A stretch of DNA of 26,506 nucleotides from LDYB01 sp037442385 (lineage in GTDB: Bacteria > Armatimonadota > Fimbriimonadia > Fimbriimonadales > GBS-DC), in the NCBI GenBank assembly GCA_037442385.1, contig JBBIQJ010000015.1, forward strand, positions 1-26,506, given 5' to 3'. The notes below the pieces were generated by a model. The model made no database searches. It saw nothing but the letters and a program-made list of their open reading frames with translations, and was not told the DNA's origin. This document shows positions 15,142 through 22,924 of this stretch, piece by piece (position 1 is the stretch's first letter; each line of letters starts with the position of its first letter). Made by a program: the position numbers and the translations under genes.

Positions 15142-17913
15142 ATGCGGAAACCGAAACCTGAGTTGCGCATCGTAGACCTCCAGACGGATGGCTGGACGAA
15201 CCCTATCGGGCTGGATAATCCCAAGCCGATGCTGACATGGCGCTACGAGAGCGCTACGCGCGGGCTGGACCTGGTGGACGGACGCTGTGTGATTGAGTAT
15301 GCAGAGGATGCCCGCACGCTGGAGCGCGGCTCGCGCCAGTTCCGCCACTATTTTGATACCGACCTGGACGCCTTGCGCGAGGCGTTCTACAAGGGTCCCA
15401 AACTGCAGAGCCGCCAGCGACTTTACTGGCGTGTGCGTTTTTCGCATCCCGACCTGCCTGCGCCTGTGGTCTCGGAAATTGCTTTTTTTGAGATGGGGCT
15501 GTTGAAGGCGTCTGACTGGAAAGCGAAATGGGTTGCTCCTTCCGTCGACACGCGCGATCCAGTCGGTGTCTGCAAAGACCCCGTGAATCGCCCGCCCGAG
15601 ACGCTCGGCTCGCTGATGCGCTACGAGTTCACCCTGCCCGATATCCCGTTTCAGCAGGCGCGGCTCCATGTAACAGGGTTAGGATATTACGAGGCTTACC
15701 TCAACGGGCGCAAGGTGGGGAATGCCGTGCTGGAACCCTCGTTCACCCGCTTCGACAAGCGTGTGGAGTACCGCACCTACGATGTCGCCGAATACCTTCA
15801 GCCAGGGGTGAACTGCATCGGTGCGATTCTGGGGCAAAGCTGGTGGGAGGGTCCGCTCTGTTTTCTGGCACAGATGGAGATTACCTACCCCGACGGCGAG
15901 CGTTTGACCATCACCACCAACCGCGACTGGCGCTGGACGCTCTCGCCCATCCGCTCTAACTCAATCTACGGAGGCGAGGTGTACGACGCCCGCATGGAGC
16001 AGCCTGACTGGAGCCGTCCGCACGCTTCCCTGGAGGGCTGGGAGCCAGTGCGACTCGTGAGGATGCCGCCAGCGATGACACTCTCGGCGGCGTTGATTGA
16101 GCCGATTGAGGTGATCGCCACGCTCCAGCCCGTGAGCATGACAACGCCCAAACCGGGCGTGCGCGTGTTTGACCTGGGTCAGAACATCAGTGGCTGGTGT
16201 CGCGTTCAGGTGCGGGGTCAGGCAGGCATGAAGGTGATTCTGCGCCATGCGGAGCTGCTCTACCCCGACGGCACAATTAACCCTGAGAACCTGCGCTCCG
16301 CCCAGGCGACCGATACCTACATTCTCAAGGGAGAGGGTCTGGAGACCTACGAGCCGCGCTTCACCTATCACGGCTTCCGCTATGTGCAGGTGGAGACCGA
16401 TCCCCCTGACGCGATAGAGAGCGGTGCGCTCCAGTTAGCGCAGCTGGAAGGGCGGCTGGTGCATACGGCTTTTGAGCAGCGGGGGCGTTTCGCCTGCTCC
16501 AATCCCCTGCTGAATCGCATCCACGAGGCAGCGGTGTGGGGCTTTCGCACGAACTTCCATTCGATTCCGACCGATTGCCCCCAGCGCGACGAGCGTCAGG
16601 GCTGGCTGGGCGACGCGCATATCGCCTCCCTCACGGGGCTTTACAACTTCGCCGCCGAGCGCGCCTACCGCAAATTCTTGCGCGATATTGCCGACGAGCT
16701 GGGCGAGGACGGCTCCTTGCCCGACACCGTGCCCCATGTGTGGGGTTCGCGCCCCGGCGACCCAATGTGGACCGCGGCGTACCCTGCAATTCAGCACGCC
16801 CTGCTGCGATTCGCAGGCAACTACCCCGAAAAGAATAAACACGACCGCGGCATCGATAAGCATATCGCATCCCTTGCAAACCTGATTGGCGAGGATGGAC
16901 TGCTCCACCTCTGCCACTATGGCGACTGGGTAGCCGTGGAGGAGGGCACGCCCAAATCGCTAATTGCTTCGTGCGCCCTCATGTTAATGATTCAGGAGCG
17001 CTCCATGAGCCGACGCAAGGCGGAAAACCAACGGCAATATGACCCGGGACCCGTCGGCTTTGACTGGCTAACGCGCCGCCGTGTCAGTGAGCAGCCCCTC
17101 TGGCGCAATATGGCAAAAAGTATCCTGACGCACTTCTATCACCCCGACAAGGGCTACTTTAATGGCAACACCCAGACCGCGAACCTATTGCCAATCTATC
17201 TCGGCGTGTTTCGCGAAAACACTGCAAACGAGCAGCGAGCCGTTGAATCGCTGGTGGAGGCTATCAAAGCGCGCGATGGGGAGCATCTGACAACGGGCTT
17301 TGTGGGCACGCGCTACCTGCTGGAGATGCTCACCGCCAATGGGCACGGCGATCTGGCGTATAAAATCGCCACGCAGACCACCTACCCCAGCTGGGGCTAT
17401 ATGCTGGAAAACGGCGCGACCACCATCTGGGAACTCTGGAAGTACGAAACGGGACCGGGCATGAACTCTCACAATCACCCAGCGTTCGGGTGTATCGACG
17501 GCTGGCTCTATCAGTTTGTGGCGGGAATCGAGCCGCGCCTGCACGAAGGGCTGATCCGCTACCTTGTCAACCCGATTGGCGATCTCCACTGGGCAGAGGC
17601 TTCCGTCCGACTGCGTATTGGCGAGGCGTCCATCCGCTGGGAACGGAGCGACGAGCGACTCGTGTGCCAGCTCAAAGTGCCCTACGGCGTGCAGGGCAAT
17701 ATTTTTATCCATGTAGAGCAGCCTGCACGCCTCTCCGAGGGCAGCCACCTGATTTACGACGGCACGGGTTTCGTGGAGGAGCCAGACTGGCTTGCCGACA
17801 CACTGATTCACTCGAGGCGATTCCCGCCTTTCAGTCTTGGCGTGTTGCCCGGCGAGTACGAGTTCGTGCTGACCCCCTTCCATCGGGGCAAGCGCCTGTG
17901 GGAGTCGGGGTAA
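15142..17913 (+). CDS. Alpha-L-rhamnosidase, glycoside hydrolase family 78
   Basis: A 923-residue inverting hydrolase that releases terminal alpha-L-rhamnose from glycans or glycosides. The N-terminal beta-sandwich region (about 1-440) includes the family-typical VTGLGYYEAYLNGRKVG and RVFDLGQNISGW. The (alpha/alpha)6 barrel (about 445-790) contains DCPQRDERQGWLGD (478-491, probable acid E484) and TIWELW (probable base E764). A C-terminal beta-sandwich follows to 923. There is no signal peptide, so the enzyme is probably cytoplasmic and acts on imported oligosaccharides. The start is the ATG at 15142; no strong ribosome site or -10 box is visible before it. Its stop codon TAA lies inside the -10-like box of the next gene (10-nt gap). 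An MFS sugar-type transporter lies about 6 kb downstream. Substrate specificity is not resolvable from sequence. Confidence 0.93.
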   Translation: MRKPKPELRIVDLQTDGWTNPIGLDNPKPMLTWRYESATRGLDLVDGRCVIEYAEDARTLERGSRQFRHYFDTDLDALREAFYKGPKLQSRQRLYWRVRFSHPDLPAPVVSEIAFFEMGLLKASDWKAKWVAPSVDTRDPVGVCKDPVNRPPETLGSLMRYEFTLPDIPFQQARLHVTGLGYYEAYLNGRKVGNAVLEPSFTRFDKRVEYRTYDVAEYLQPGVNCIGAILGQSWWEGPLCFLAQMEITYPDGERLTITTNRDWRWTLSPIRSNSIYGGEVYDARMEQPDWSRPHASLEGWEPVRLVRMPPAMTLSAALIEPIEVIATLQPVSMTTPKPGVRVFDLGQNISGWCRVQVRGQAGMKVILRHAELLYPDGTINPENLRSAQATDTYILKGEGLETYEPRFTYHGFRYVQVETDPPDAIESGALQLAQLEGRLVHTAFEQRGRFACSNPLLNRIHEAAVWGFRTNFHSIPTDCPQRDERQGWLGDAHIASLTGLYNFAAERAYRKFLRDIADELGEDGSLPDTVPHVWGSRPGDPMWTAAYPAIQHALLRFAGNYPEKNKHDRGIDKHIASLANLIGEDGLLHLCHYGDWVAVEEGTPKSLIASCALMLMIQERSMSRRKAENQRQYDPGPVGFDWLTRRRVSEQPLWRNMAKSILTHFYHPDKGYFNGNTQTANLLPIYLGVFRENTANEQRAVESLVEAIKARDGEHLTTGFVGTRYLLEMLTANGHGDLAYKIATQTTYPSWGYMLENGATTIWELWKYETGPGMNSHNHPAFGCIDGWLYQFVAGIEPRLHEGLIRYLVNPIGDLHWAEASVRLRIGEASIRWERSDERLVCQLKVPYGVQGNIFIHVEQPARLSEGSHLIYDGTGFVEEPDWLADTLIHSRRFPPFSLGVLPGEYEFVLTPFHRGKRLWESG

Positions 17914-17916
17914 AAT
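17909..17916 (+). promoter_or_regulatory. Putative -10 element of the DUF58 gene, overlapping the rhamnosidase stop codon
   Basis: GGTAAAAT; the TAAAAT part contains the TAA stop of the rhamnosidase gene and ends 7 nt before the DUF58 ATG. This is the same spacing as at nagA and the reductase gene and implies a leaderless transcript. No -35 box is evident. Confidence 0.45.
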
Positions 17917-17923
17917 AACGGCG

Positions 17924-18799
17924 ATGGCGGAGTGGTCTGGCGTGCCGACGGCGACTCTGGCGCGGCTGGAGCGGTACCGATTCCAGCCACAGAAAACCCA
18001 CGCAGGCGCGATTCGGGGCGAGCGTCTTTCGCCGCGCAAGGGAATTTCTATCGAGTTCGCCGACTATCGACATTACGCGCCCGGCGACGACCTGCGCCAT
18101 CTGGACTGGAATATCCTCGCCCGACTGGACCGTGCCTACCTGCGCACCTATCAGGACGAGCAGGAGCTGCCCATCCACCTGCTTCTGGATTGCTCGGCGT
18201 CGATGGCGTTTGGCGAGCCGAGCAAGTTCGATTTCGCGCGGACGCTGGCGGCGTGCCTGGGCTATATCGCGCTCGTCAGTGGGGACGCGCTCTATCCTGT
18301 GGCGCTCCATCCCCAGGCGGGCGAGACGCGGGCGTTGCGTGGGCGTGTCGCCTATTCGCGCTTTGTGGAGTGGCTCCGCACACGCACACCCGACGGACGC
18401 GCCCTCAGCCAGAGCATTCAACGATTCGCTCACGCCAACCTGCCCACCGGCATAGCGCTGCTGCTGACCGACGGGCTGGACGAGAACCTGCCGCAGGCGC
18501 TTCGTACGCTCGGCGGACGCCGCCACGAGGTGGTCTGTCTGCAGATTCTCTCGGAAGCCGAGTTAGACCCCGACTTAGAGGGTGACCTCAAGCTGATTGA
18601 CGCTGAAACGGGCGAGGCGGTGGAGATTACCGCCACCAGCGGCGTGCTTGCCGAATACCAGCGCCGCCTGAACGCGCACCTGCAAGCCATCCAGCAAGCC
18701 TGCCGCCGAATCGGCGCGTTCCATTTCCAACTCACCAACCGCGACGACCCCATAGAGGTGATTCTCAAACGGCTCTACCCGCAGGGGATTGTGCGCTAA
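17924..18799 (+). CDS. DUF58 domain protein (von Willebrand A-like)
   Basis: 291 residues. The DUF58 signature reads GISIEFADYRHYAPGDDLRHL then DWNILARLDRAYLRTY (about 40-76), followed by a vWA-like fold with a MIDAS-type DCSAS at 89-93 and a later TDGLDE. DUF58 proteins commonly sit beside MoxR-family AAA+ ATPases and are thought to act in metal-dependent protein assembly or envelope functions. No MoxR gene is visible in this window. There is no membrane helix or signal peptide, unlike the longer membrane-anchored DUF58 proteins. The ATG at 17924 lies 7 nt after a TAAAAT box; there is no Shine-Dalgarno sequence. The family call is secure; the cellular function is unknown. Confidence 0.88.
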   Translation: MAEWSGVPTATLARLERYRFQPQKTHAGAIRGERLSPRKGISIEFADYRHYAPGDDLRHLDWNILARLDRAYLRTYQDEQELPIHLLLDCSASMAFGEPSKFDFARTLAACLGYIALVSGDALYPVALHPQAGETRALRGRVAYSRFVEWLRTRTPDGRALSQSIQRFAHANLPTGIALLLTDGLDENLPQALRTLGGRRHEVVCLQILSEAELDPDLEGDLKLIDAETGEAVEITATSGVLAEYQRRLNAHLQAIQQACRRIGAFHFQLTNRDDPIEVILKRLYPQGIVR

Positions 18800-18837
18800 A
18801 GCCCGCTCTTTTGCAAACCAATTCCTGCGCTCCTTCG

Positions 18838-18843
18838 TATGAT
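18838..18843 (+). promoter_or_regulatory. Putative -10 element of the DCC-family gene
   Basis: TATGAT ending 9 nt before the ATG at 18853. It lacks the GG prefix found at the other promoters of the window, so it is weaker evidence. A purine-rich AAGGTGGGT lies between box and ATG and could also serve as a ribosome site. Confidence 0.35.
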
Positions 18844-18852
18844 AAGGTGGGT

Positions 18853-19239
18853 ATGACGCCAACGAGTGCCCGCCACTGGTTGATATGGGACGGTCGATGC
18901 GACCTGTGCGTACGGAGCATCGCATGGGTAGGGAAACTCGACAGGCGTGCGCAGTTTCAAGCTGTGCCGTTTCAGAGTCTGCCCCCCGAGCTGCAGGTGC
19001 AGGTGAACCATGCTATGCTTTCGCAAGGTGTGCATGTCATTACTGCTGACGGGCGCGTGATTCGGGCAGGGCGCGCGGTACTGTTCATTCTGGAGCAGCT
19101 GGGCTATCGCTGGGTGGCGCGGATGCTGAGTCTCCCCCCGTTCGTATGGCTGGTGGAGTTGGGCTACGCGCTGGTTGCCCGCTTTCGCAGGAGACTGAGC
19201 CGATGGTTCCGACTGAACGAAACGCACTGCCCCCGATAG
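18853..19239 (+). CDS. DCC-family (DUF393) thiol-disulfide oxidoreductase-like protein
   Basis: 128 residues from the ATG at 18853. The signature DGRCDLCVRS (C16 and C19, a CxxC after DG) lies near the N-terminus, as in the DCC/DUF393 family, followed by a KLDRRAQFQAVPFQS-like segment. The family is predicted to have a thioredoxin-like fold; few members have a known role. The C-terminal half is hydrophobic (PFVWLVELGYALVA), compatible with membrane association. A TTG at 18811 would add 14 residues that look unlike the family, so I used the ATG. The gene overlaps the DUF2071 gene by 37 nt, implying joint expression. Confidence 0.85.
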   Translation: MTPTSARHWLIWDGRCDLCVRSIAWVGKLDRRAQFQAVPFQSLPPELQVQVNHAMLSQGVHVITADGRVIRAGRAVLFILEQLGYRWVARMLSLPPFVWLVELGYALVARFRRRLSRWFRLNETHCPR

Positions 19240-19940
19240 AGACTCCCGCATGGCGTGCGGCGCTCACGATGCGCTGGCGACATCTGCTCTTTGTTCACTG
19301 GCGCGTGGACCCTGCCGTTTTGCGTCCCCTGATCCCGAACGCGCTGGAGATAGACACTTTCGGCGGAAGCGCATGGGTGGGCTGGGTTCCGTTTGTGATG
19401 GAGTCGGTGCGCCCCGTGTGGCTGCCGCCAATCCCGCACTTCTTTGACTTTGGGGAGGCAAATGTGCGCACCTATGTGCGTTATGGGGAGCAGCGCGGCG
19501 TGTGGTTCTTCAGCCTGGATGCAGCGCATCGGCTGGCGGGGTGGGTTGCACGCCAGCGATGGCGGTTGCCTTACTACTACGCGCGTATCCGCTGGAGCCA
19601 GCCCGATCCACAGGAGATACGCTATGAATGCCGCCGAACCCCTGAGGTTTATGGTAGGGCACGGTCTCGCATCGAGGGCGCGCCCGAAACGCCGCCCGAA
19701 GGCTCTCTGGAGCATTTTCTGGTGGAACGCTATACGCTGTTTACTGCCCATCGCGGGCGACTTTACAGAGGGCATGTGGCGCACATCCCCTACCGCATTC
19801 AGCCCGCCCCTCTGCTGGAGATGGAGCAGACGATGGTCGCCGCCGCAGGAATCGCCTTGCCCGATACCGAGCCAGTCGTGTTCTATGCGCCGGGCTTTGG
19901 CGTGCTGGCGTCGGCAATACAACCGCTCGCACAGGAGTGA
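19203..19940 (+). CDS. DUF2071 (YqjF-like) family protein
   Basis: 245 residues beginning MVPTERNALPPIETPAWRA. Family features visible are WRHLLFVHWRVDP, LRPLIPNALEIDTFGGSAWVGWVPF and FDFGEANVRTYVRY, followed by FFSLDAAHRLAGWVARQRW and a later Y-rich segment. DUF2071 proteins, including Bacillus YqjF, have an acetoacetate-decarboxylase-like fold by homology, but no reaction is known for most. The ATG at 19203 has AGGAGA 8 nt upstream; an upstream in-frame start would extend farther into the DCC gene. The start overlaps the DCC gene by 37 nt. The gene ends 18 nt before folB. Confidence 0.85.
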   Translation: MVPTERNALPPIETPAWRAALTMRWRHLLFVHWRVDPAVLRPLIPNALEIDTFGGSAWVGWVPFVMESVRPVWLPPIPHFFDFGEANVRTYVRYGEQRGVWFFSLDAAHRLAGWVARQRWRLPYYYARIRWSQPDPQEIRYECRRTPEVYGRARSRIEGAPETPPEGSLEHFLVERYTLFTAHRGRLYRGHVAHIPYRIQPAPLLEMEQTMVAAAGIALPDTEPVVFYAPGFGVLASAIQPLAQE

Positions 19941-19948
19941 GGTATACT
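19941..19948 (+). promoter_or_regulatory. Putative -10 element of folB
   Basis: GGTATACT, with the hexamer ending 10 nt before the folB ATG. It starts directly after the DUF2071 stop codon. No Shine-Dalgarno sequence lies between box and ATG (only a C-run), so the transcript may have a leader of just a few nucleotides. Confidence 0.5.
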
Positions 19949-19958
19949 TCCCCCCACA

Positions 19959-20321
19959 ATGCCTGACCAGATTCTGCTGGAAGGAATCGAGTTCTACGGC
20001 TATCACGGAGTCCCCGACGAGGAGCAGGCGATAGGGCATCGCTATCGCGTGGATGTGGTGCTAGAACTGGATTTGAGCCATGCGGGGCGCACCGACCAGC
20101 TAGAGCATACGGTGAACTATGCCGAAGTCGCCCAGCAGATTGTTACCATTGGCACGCGTACGCAGTATCGCCTGATGGAGGCGCTTGCGGAACGGCTGTG
20201 TCAGGAGATTCTGGAATCTTTTCCGCAGGTTCAGCGTGTGGAACTGACCCTGCGCAAACGGCTGCCTCCTGCGGGAACCGTCATGGAAAATGCAGGAGTC
20301 CGAATCGTACGGGAGCGGTGA
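19959..20321 (+). CDS. folB: Dihydroneopterin aldolase
   Basis: 120 residues, the usual length. It cleaves 7,8-dihydroneopterin to 6-hydroxymethyl-dihydropterin and glycolaldehyde in folate synthesis; cytoplasmic, usually octameric. The sequence shows YGYHGVPDEEQ (E22), TVNYAEV (Y54) and LTLRKRLPP (K100). These three residues correspond to the catalytic Glu, Tyr and Lys of well-studied homologues. No other folate gene is visible in the window. The stop TGA is 1 nt from the ATG of the Sua5-type gene, so the two are likely cotranscribed. Confidence 0.93.
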   Translation: MPDQILLEGIEFYGYHGVPDEEQAIGHRYRVDVVLELDLSHAGRTDQLEHTVNYAEVAQQIVTIGTRTQYRLMEALAERLCQEILESFPQVQRVELTLRKRLPPAGTVMENAGVRIVRER

Positions 20322-20322
20322 A

Positions 20323-21354
20323 ATGCTCACACAGCGGCTGATTCTAACGGGCGACCCTGCGCACGATGAGCCGCTGATTCGGCAGGCGGCGGCGGTCATT
20401 CGCGCCGGGGGGCTGGTGGCGTTCCCCACCGAGACCGTGTACGGGCTGGGCGCGGATGCGCTGAACCCCGTCGCCGTGCGGCGCATTTATGAGGTCAAGC
20501 GTCGCCCCGCATGGGATCCGCTGATTGTGCATGTGGTGAGCCGCAACCAGATGCGCCTGCTGGTGCGCGAGATTCCACCCCCTGCAGAAGCGCTGATAGA
20601 CGCCTTCATGCCCGGTCCGCTGACGCTGATACTGCCTCGCTCGGAGCGCGTTTCGGATATTATCACCGCAGGGCGCGACACGGTGGCAGTGCGGATGCCC
20701 GTTCACCCGGTGGCACGCGCCCTGATAGAGTATAGTCAGACGCCGATCGCCGCGCCCAGTGCAAATCGCTTCGGACGCCCCAGCCCCACCACCGCCGACC
20801 ATGTGCTGGAAGACCTCGCGGGCGAGATTGAGACGGTGCTGGATGGCGGCGAAACCCCCCTCGGCGTGGAGTCGACAATTGTGGATATGACCACCCAGCC
20901 GCCCACACTGTTGCGTCCTGGGGGCATCCCGCTGGAGGCGATCGAGTCGGTGATTGGGACGGTGCGCCTCTTCGGCGAGCGCCCTGCGGAAGGGACGCCC
21001 CTGCCCTCACCGGGCACCGCACCGCGCCACTATGCTCCGCACGTGCCCGTGCTACTGACCGCGCCCGAACCGAACATTCTGTTTGGCGCAGTGAAAGACG
21101 CTCTGAGCCAGTACGCAATCGTCGGTGTGATGATTCCCGAAGGCTGGCTCACGCCCGACGACTCGCGCGTGGTGCGTTTCAACTGGGGTCCGTGGGGCGA
21201 TTGGGAGACTCTGGCGCGACGGCTCTTCGAGGGGCTACGCTGGCTCGAATCAAAGCAGGTGCATGCGATTCTCTGCCCCCTTCCCCCCGCTAAGGGGCTG
21301 GCGCGGGCGTTGCGCGATCGTCTGCAACGCGCCGCGCATGAGGTACACTCTTAG
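20323..21354 (+). CDS. L-threonylcarbamoyladenylate synthase, Sua5 type (two-domain)
   Basis: 343 residues. It forms threonylcarbamoyl-AMP from threonine, bicarbonate and ATP, the first step of t6A37 tRNA modification. The N-terminal YrdC-like domain (about 12-208) shows AFPTETVYGLGADA, KRRPAWDPLIVHV, FMPGPLTLIL, AVRMPVHP and APSANRFGRPSPT. A C-terminal Sua5 domain follows, joined by PSPGTAPRHYAP, the conserved linker. The length is that of full Sua5 rather than short TsaC. The ATG at 20323 gives the family N-terminus; an upstream in-frame start at 20290 lies inside folB. A GGGAGCGG ribosome site overlaps the folB end. Confidence 0.92.
   Translation: MLTQRLILTGDPAHDEPLIRQAAAVIRAGGLVAFPTETVYGLGADALNPVAVRRIYEVKRRPAWDPLIVHVVSRNQMRLLVREIPPPAEALIDAFMPGPLTLILPRSERVSDIITAGRDTVAVRMPVHPVARALIEYSQTPIAAPSANRFGRPSPTTADHVLEDLAGEIETVLDGGETPLGVESTIVDMTTQPPTLLRPGGIPLEAIESVIGTVRLFGERPAEGTPLPSPGTAPRHYAPHVPVLLTAPEPNILFGAVKDALSQYAIVGVMIPEGWLTPDDSRVVRFNWGPWGDWETLARRLFEGLRWLESKQVHAILCPLPPAKGLARALRDRLQRAAHEVHS
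21342..21349 (+). promoter_or_regulatory. Putative -10 element of the phosphohexomutase gene
   Basis: GGTACACT within the last codons of the Sua5-type gene, with the hexamer ending 9 nt before the ATG at 21359. There is no Shine-Dalgarno sequence in between. It matches the window-wide GGTAnA(A/C)T pattern. Confidence 0.45.
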
Positions 21355-21358
21355 GGCT

Positions 21359-22789
21359 ATGGGCGTTCCACAGATTAAGTTCGGTACGGAAGGCTGGCGC
21401 GGCGTGATTGCCGACGATTTCACCGTTGCGAATGTGCGTCTTGTTTCCCATGCGATTGCCCGACACCTGCTGGATGCGCGTCCCCCTGGCGAGGGTGTGC
21501 TGGTCGCCTACGACTGTCGGGCGCAATCGGAGGTGTTTGCCCAGGCGGCGGCAGAGGTGCTGAGCCATCACGGCTTCCCTGTGTGGCTGGTTCCGAAACC
21601 TGTCTCGTCGCCTGCCGCGGCGCACGCCGTGATTAAAAACCATCTTCAGGGCGCCGTCATGTTCACCGCAAGCCACAACCCGCCCATCTTTCACGGCATC
21701 AAGTTCAAGCCCCACTACGGCGGTGCGGCGCTGACCGATATTACCGCCAATATCGAGAAACACCTCAACGAACTGATGGCGGATTACGCCCGCTACACCG
21801 AACCCATCGAAACCCAAACGCCCATCCGAACCATGGACCCTGTGCCCGACTATCTGGAGCATGTGCATCAATTCATCCGCATCGATGAGCTGCAGGATGC
21901 ACCGCTCCGTGTGGTGACCGACGCGATGCACGGCTCTGGTGCAGGCTATCTCAAGTCTCTTATCTCCCGCCTAGGAATCGAGGTCCATGCTCTACGCGAG
22001 GATCGCAATCCCTACTTCGGGGGTGTGAACCCTGAACCGATTGCGGCTAACCTCAAAGAGCTGATTCACGCCGTGCGCCACCTGAGAGCACATATCGGGA
22101 TTGCGATCGACGGCGACGGCGACCGTGTGGGGGCGGTGGATGAACACGGTAACTTCGTAGATAGCCACCGCATTTTTGCGATTACCCTGCGCCACCTTGT
22201 GGAACGCCGCAGCTGGCGAGGCGGTGTTGTGAAAACTTTCTCCGTGAGCCAGATGATTGACCGCCTCTGCGAGCATTACGGGCTGCCCCTGTCCATCACG
22301 CCGATTGGGTTCAAGTTCATCGTGGAAAAGATGCTTCAGGAAGACATTCTGATGGGCGGCGAGGAGAGCGGCGGCATCGGTATCACCCGCTACATGGTGG
22401 AGCGCGATGGTGTGATGATGGGCATGCTCTTGCTGGAGGCGATGGCAACCTCGGGTAAGTCGCTCTCCGAGCTGGTGGAATCGGTGTTCGAAATCACGGG
22501 ACCCTACTTCTATCATCGTATCGACGCCCATTTCGAGCGTTCGCAGATGCCCGAGCTACGCGAACGGCTCAAAGAGCTGACTCTGGAGCGCATACTGGAA
22601 GTGCCCGTCGTCAAGCGCGACACGCTGGACGGCATCAAGCACATTCTGGAAGACGGCACATGGCTGCTTTTGAGGGCATCGGGCACGGAGCCTGTGGTGC
22701 GCATCTACGCCGAAGCGCGAACGCCCGATGCGGCGCGCCATCTGGCAGAGGAGGGGCATCATATCCTCAAGCGGCTGATTGGGGCATAA
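21359..22789 (+). CDS. Alpha-D-phosphohexomutase (phosphoglucomutase/phosphomannomutase family)
   Basis: 476 residues, cytoplasmic. It interconverts sugar 1- and 6-phosphates. The four family motifs are present: TASHNPP (100-108 region, phosphoserine S105), DGDGDRVG (251-258, metal ligands D251, D253, D255), the sugar-specificity loop GGEESGG (333-339) and RASGTEPVVRIYAE near the C-terminus for phosphate binding. The GEESGG loop is unlike the GEQSGH common in GlmM, so I favour glucose/mannose phosphate over glucosamine phosphate but give no symbol. The ATG at 21359 starts MGVPQIKFGTEGWRG, the usual N-terminus; an earlier in-frame start would overlap the Sua5-type gene by 92 nt. The stop lies 6 nt from the 3' end of a tRNA gene on the other strand. 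Confidence 0.92.
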   Translation: MGVPQIKFGTEGWRGVIADDFTVANVRLVSHAIARHLLDARPPGEGVLVAYDCRAQSEVFAQAAAEVLSHHGFPVWLVPKPVSSPAAAHAVIKNHLQGAVMFTASHNPPIFHGIKFKPHYGGAALTDITANIEKHLNELMADYARYTEPIETQTPIRTMDPVPDYLEHVHQFIRIDELQDAPLRVVTDAMHGSGAGYLKSLISRLGIEVHALREDRNPYFGGVNPEPIAANLKELIHAVRHLRAHIGIAIDGDGDRVGAVDEHGNFVDSHRIFAITLRHLVERRSWRGGVVKTFSVSQMIDRLCEHYGLPLSITPIGFKFIVEKMLQEDILMGGEESGGIGITRYMVERDGVMMGMLLLEAMATSGKSLSELVESVFEITGPYFYHRIDAHFERSQMPELRERLKELTLERILEVPVVKRDTLDGIKHILEDGTWLLLRASGTEPVVRIYAEARTPDAARHLAEEGHHILKRLIGA

Positions 22790-22795
22790 AAACAT

Positions 22796-22871
<76 letters not shown>

Positions 22872-22882
22872 ACGCGGCTTCG

Positions 22883-22912
22883 ATTATACCCCAGCCTCGC
22901 GGCGAATTGCAA
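22883..22912 (-). promoter_or_regulatory. Promoter of tRNA-Ala (-35 TTGCAA, 18 nt, -10 TATAAT)
   Basis: The minus strand has TTGCAA at 22912-22907, an 18-nt spacer and TATAAT at 22888-22883 preceded by GGGG. The -10 box ends 11 nt before the tRNA 5' end, leaving a short 5' leader for RNase P. This is the only promoter in the window with a recognisable -35 box. Confidence 0.75.
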
Positions 22913-22924
22913 GGGCAAGCGCCC

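Noticed and set aside
17185..18039. A 284-codon minus-strand frame across the rhamnosidase/DUF58 junction
   Set aside because: It is antisense to two genes with conserved motifs; no ribosome site or family match is visible.
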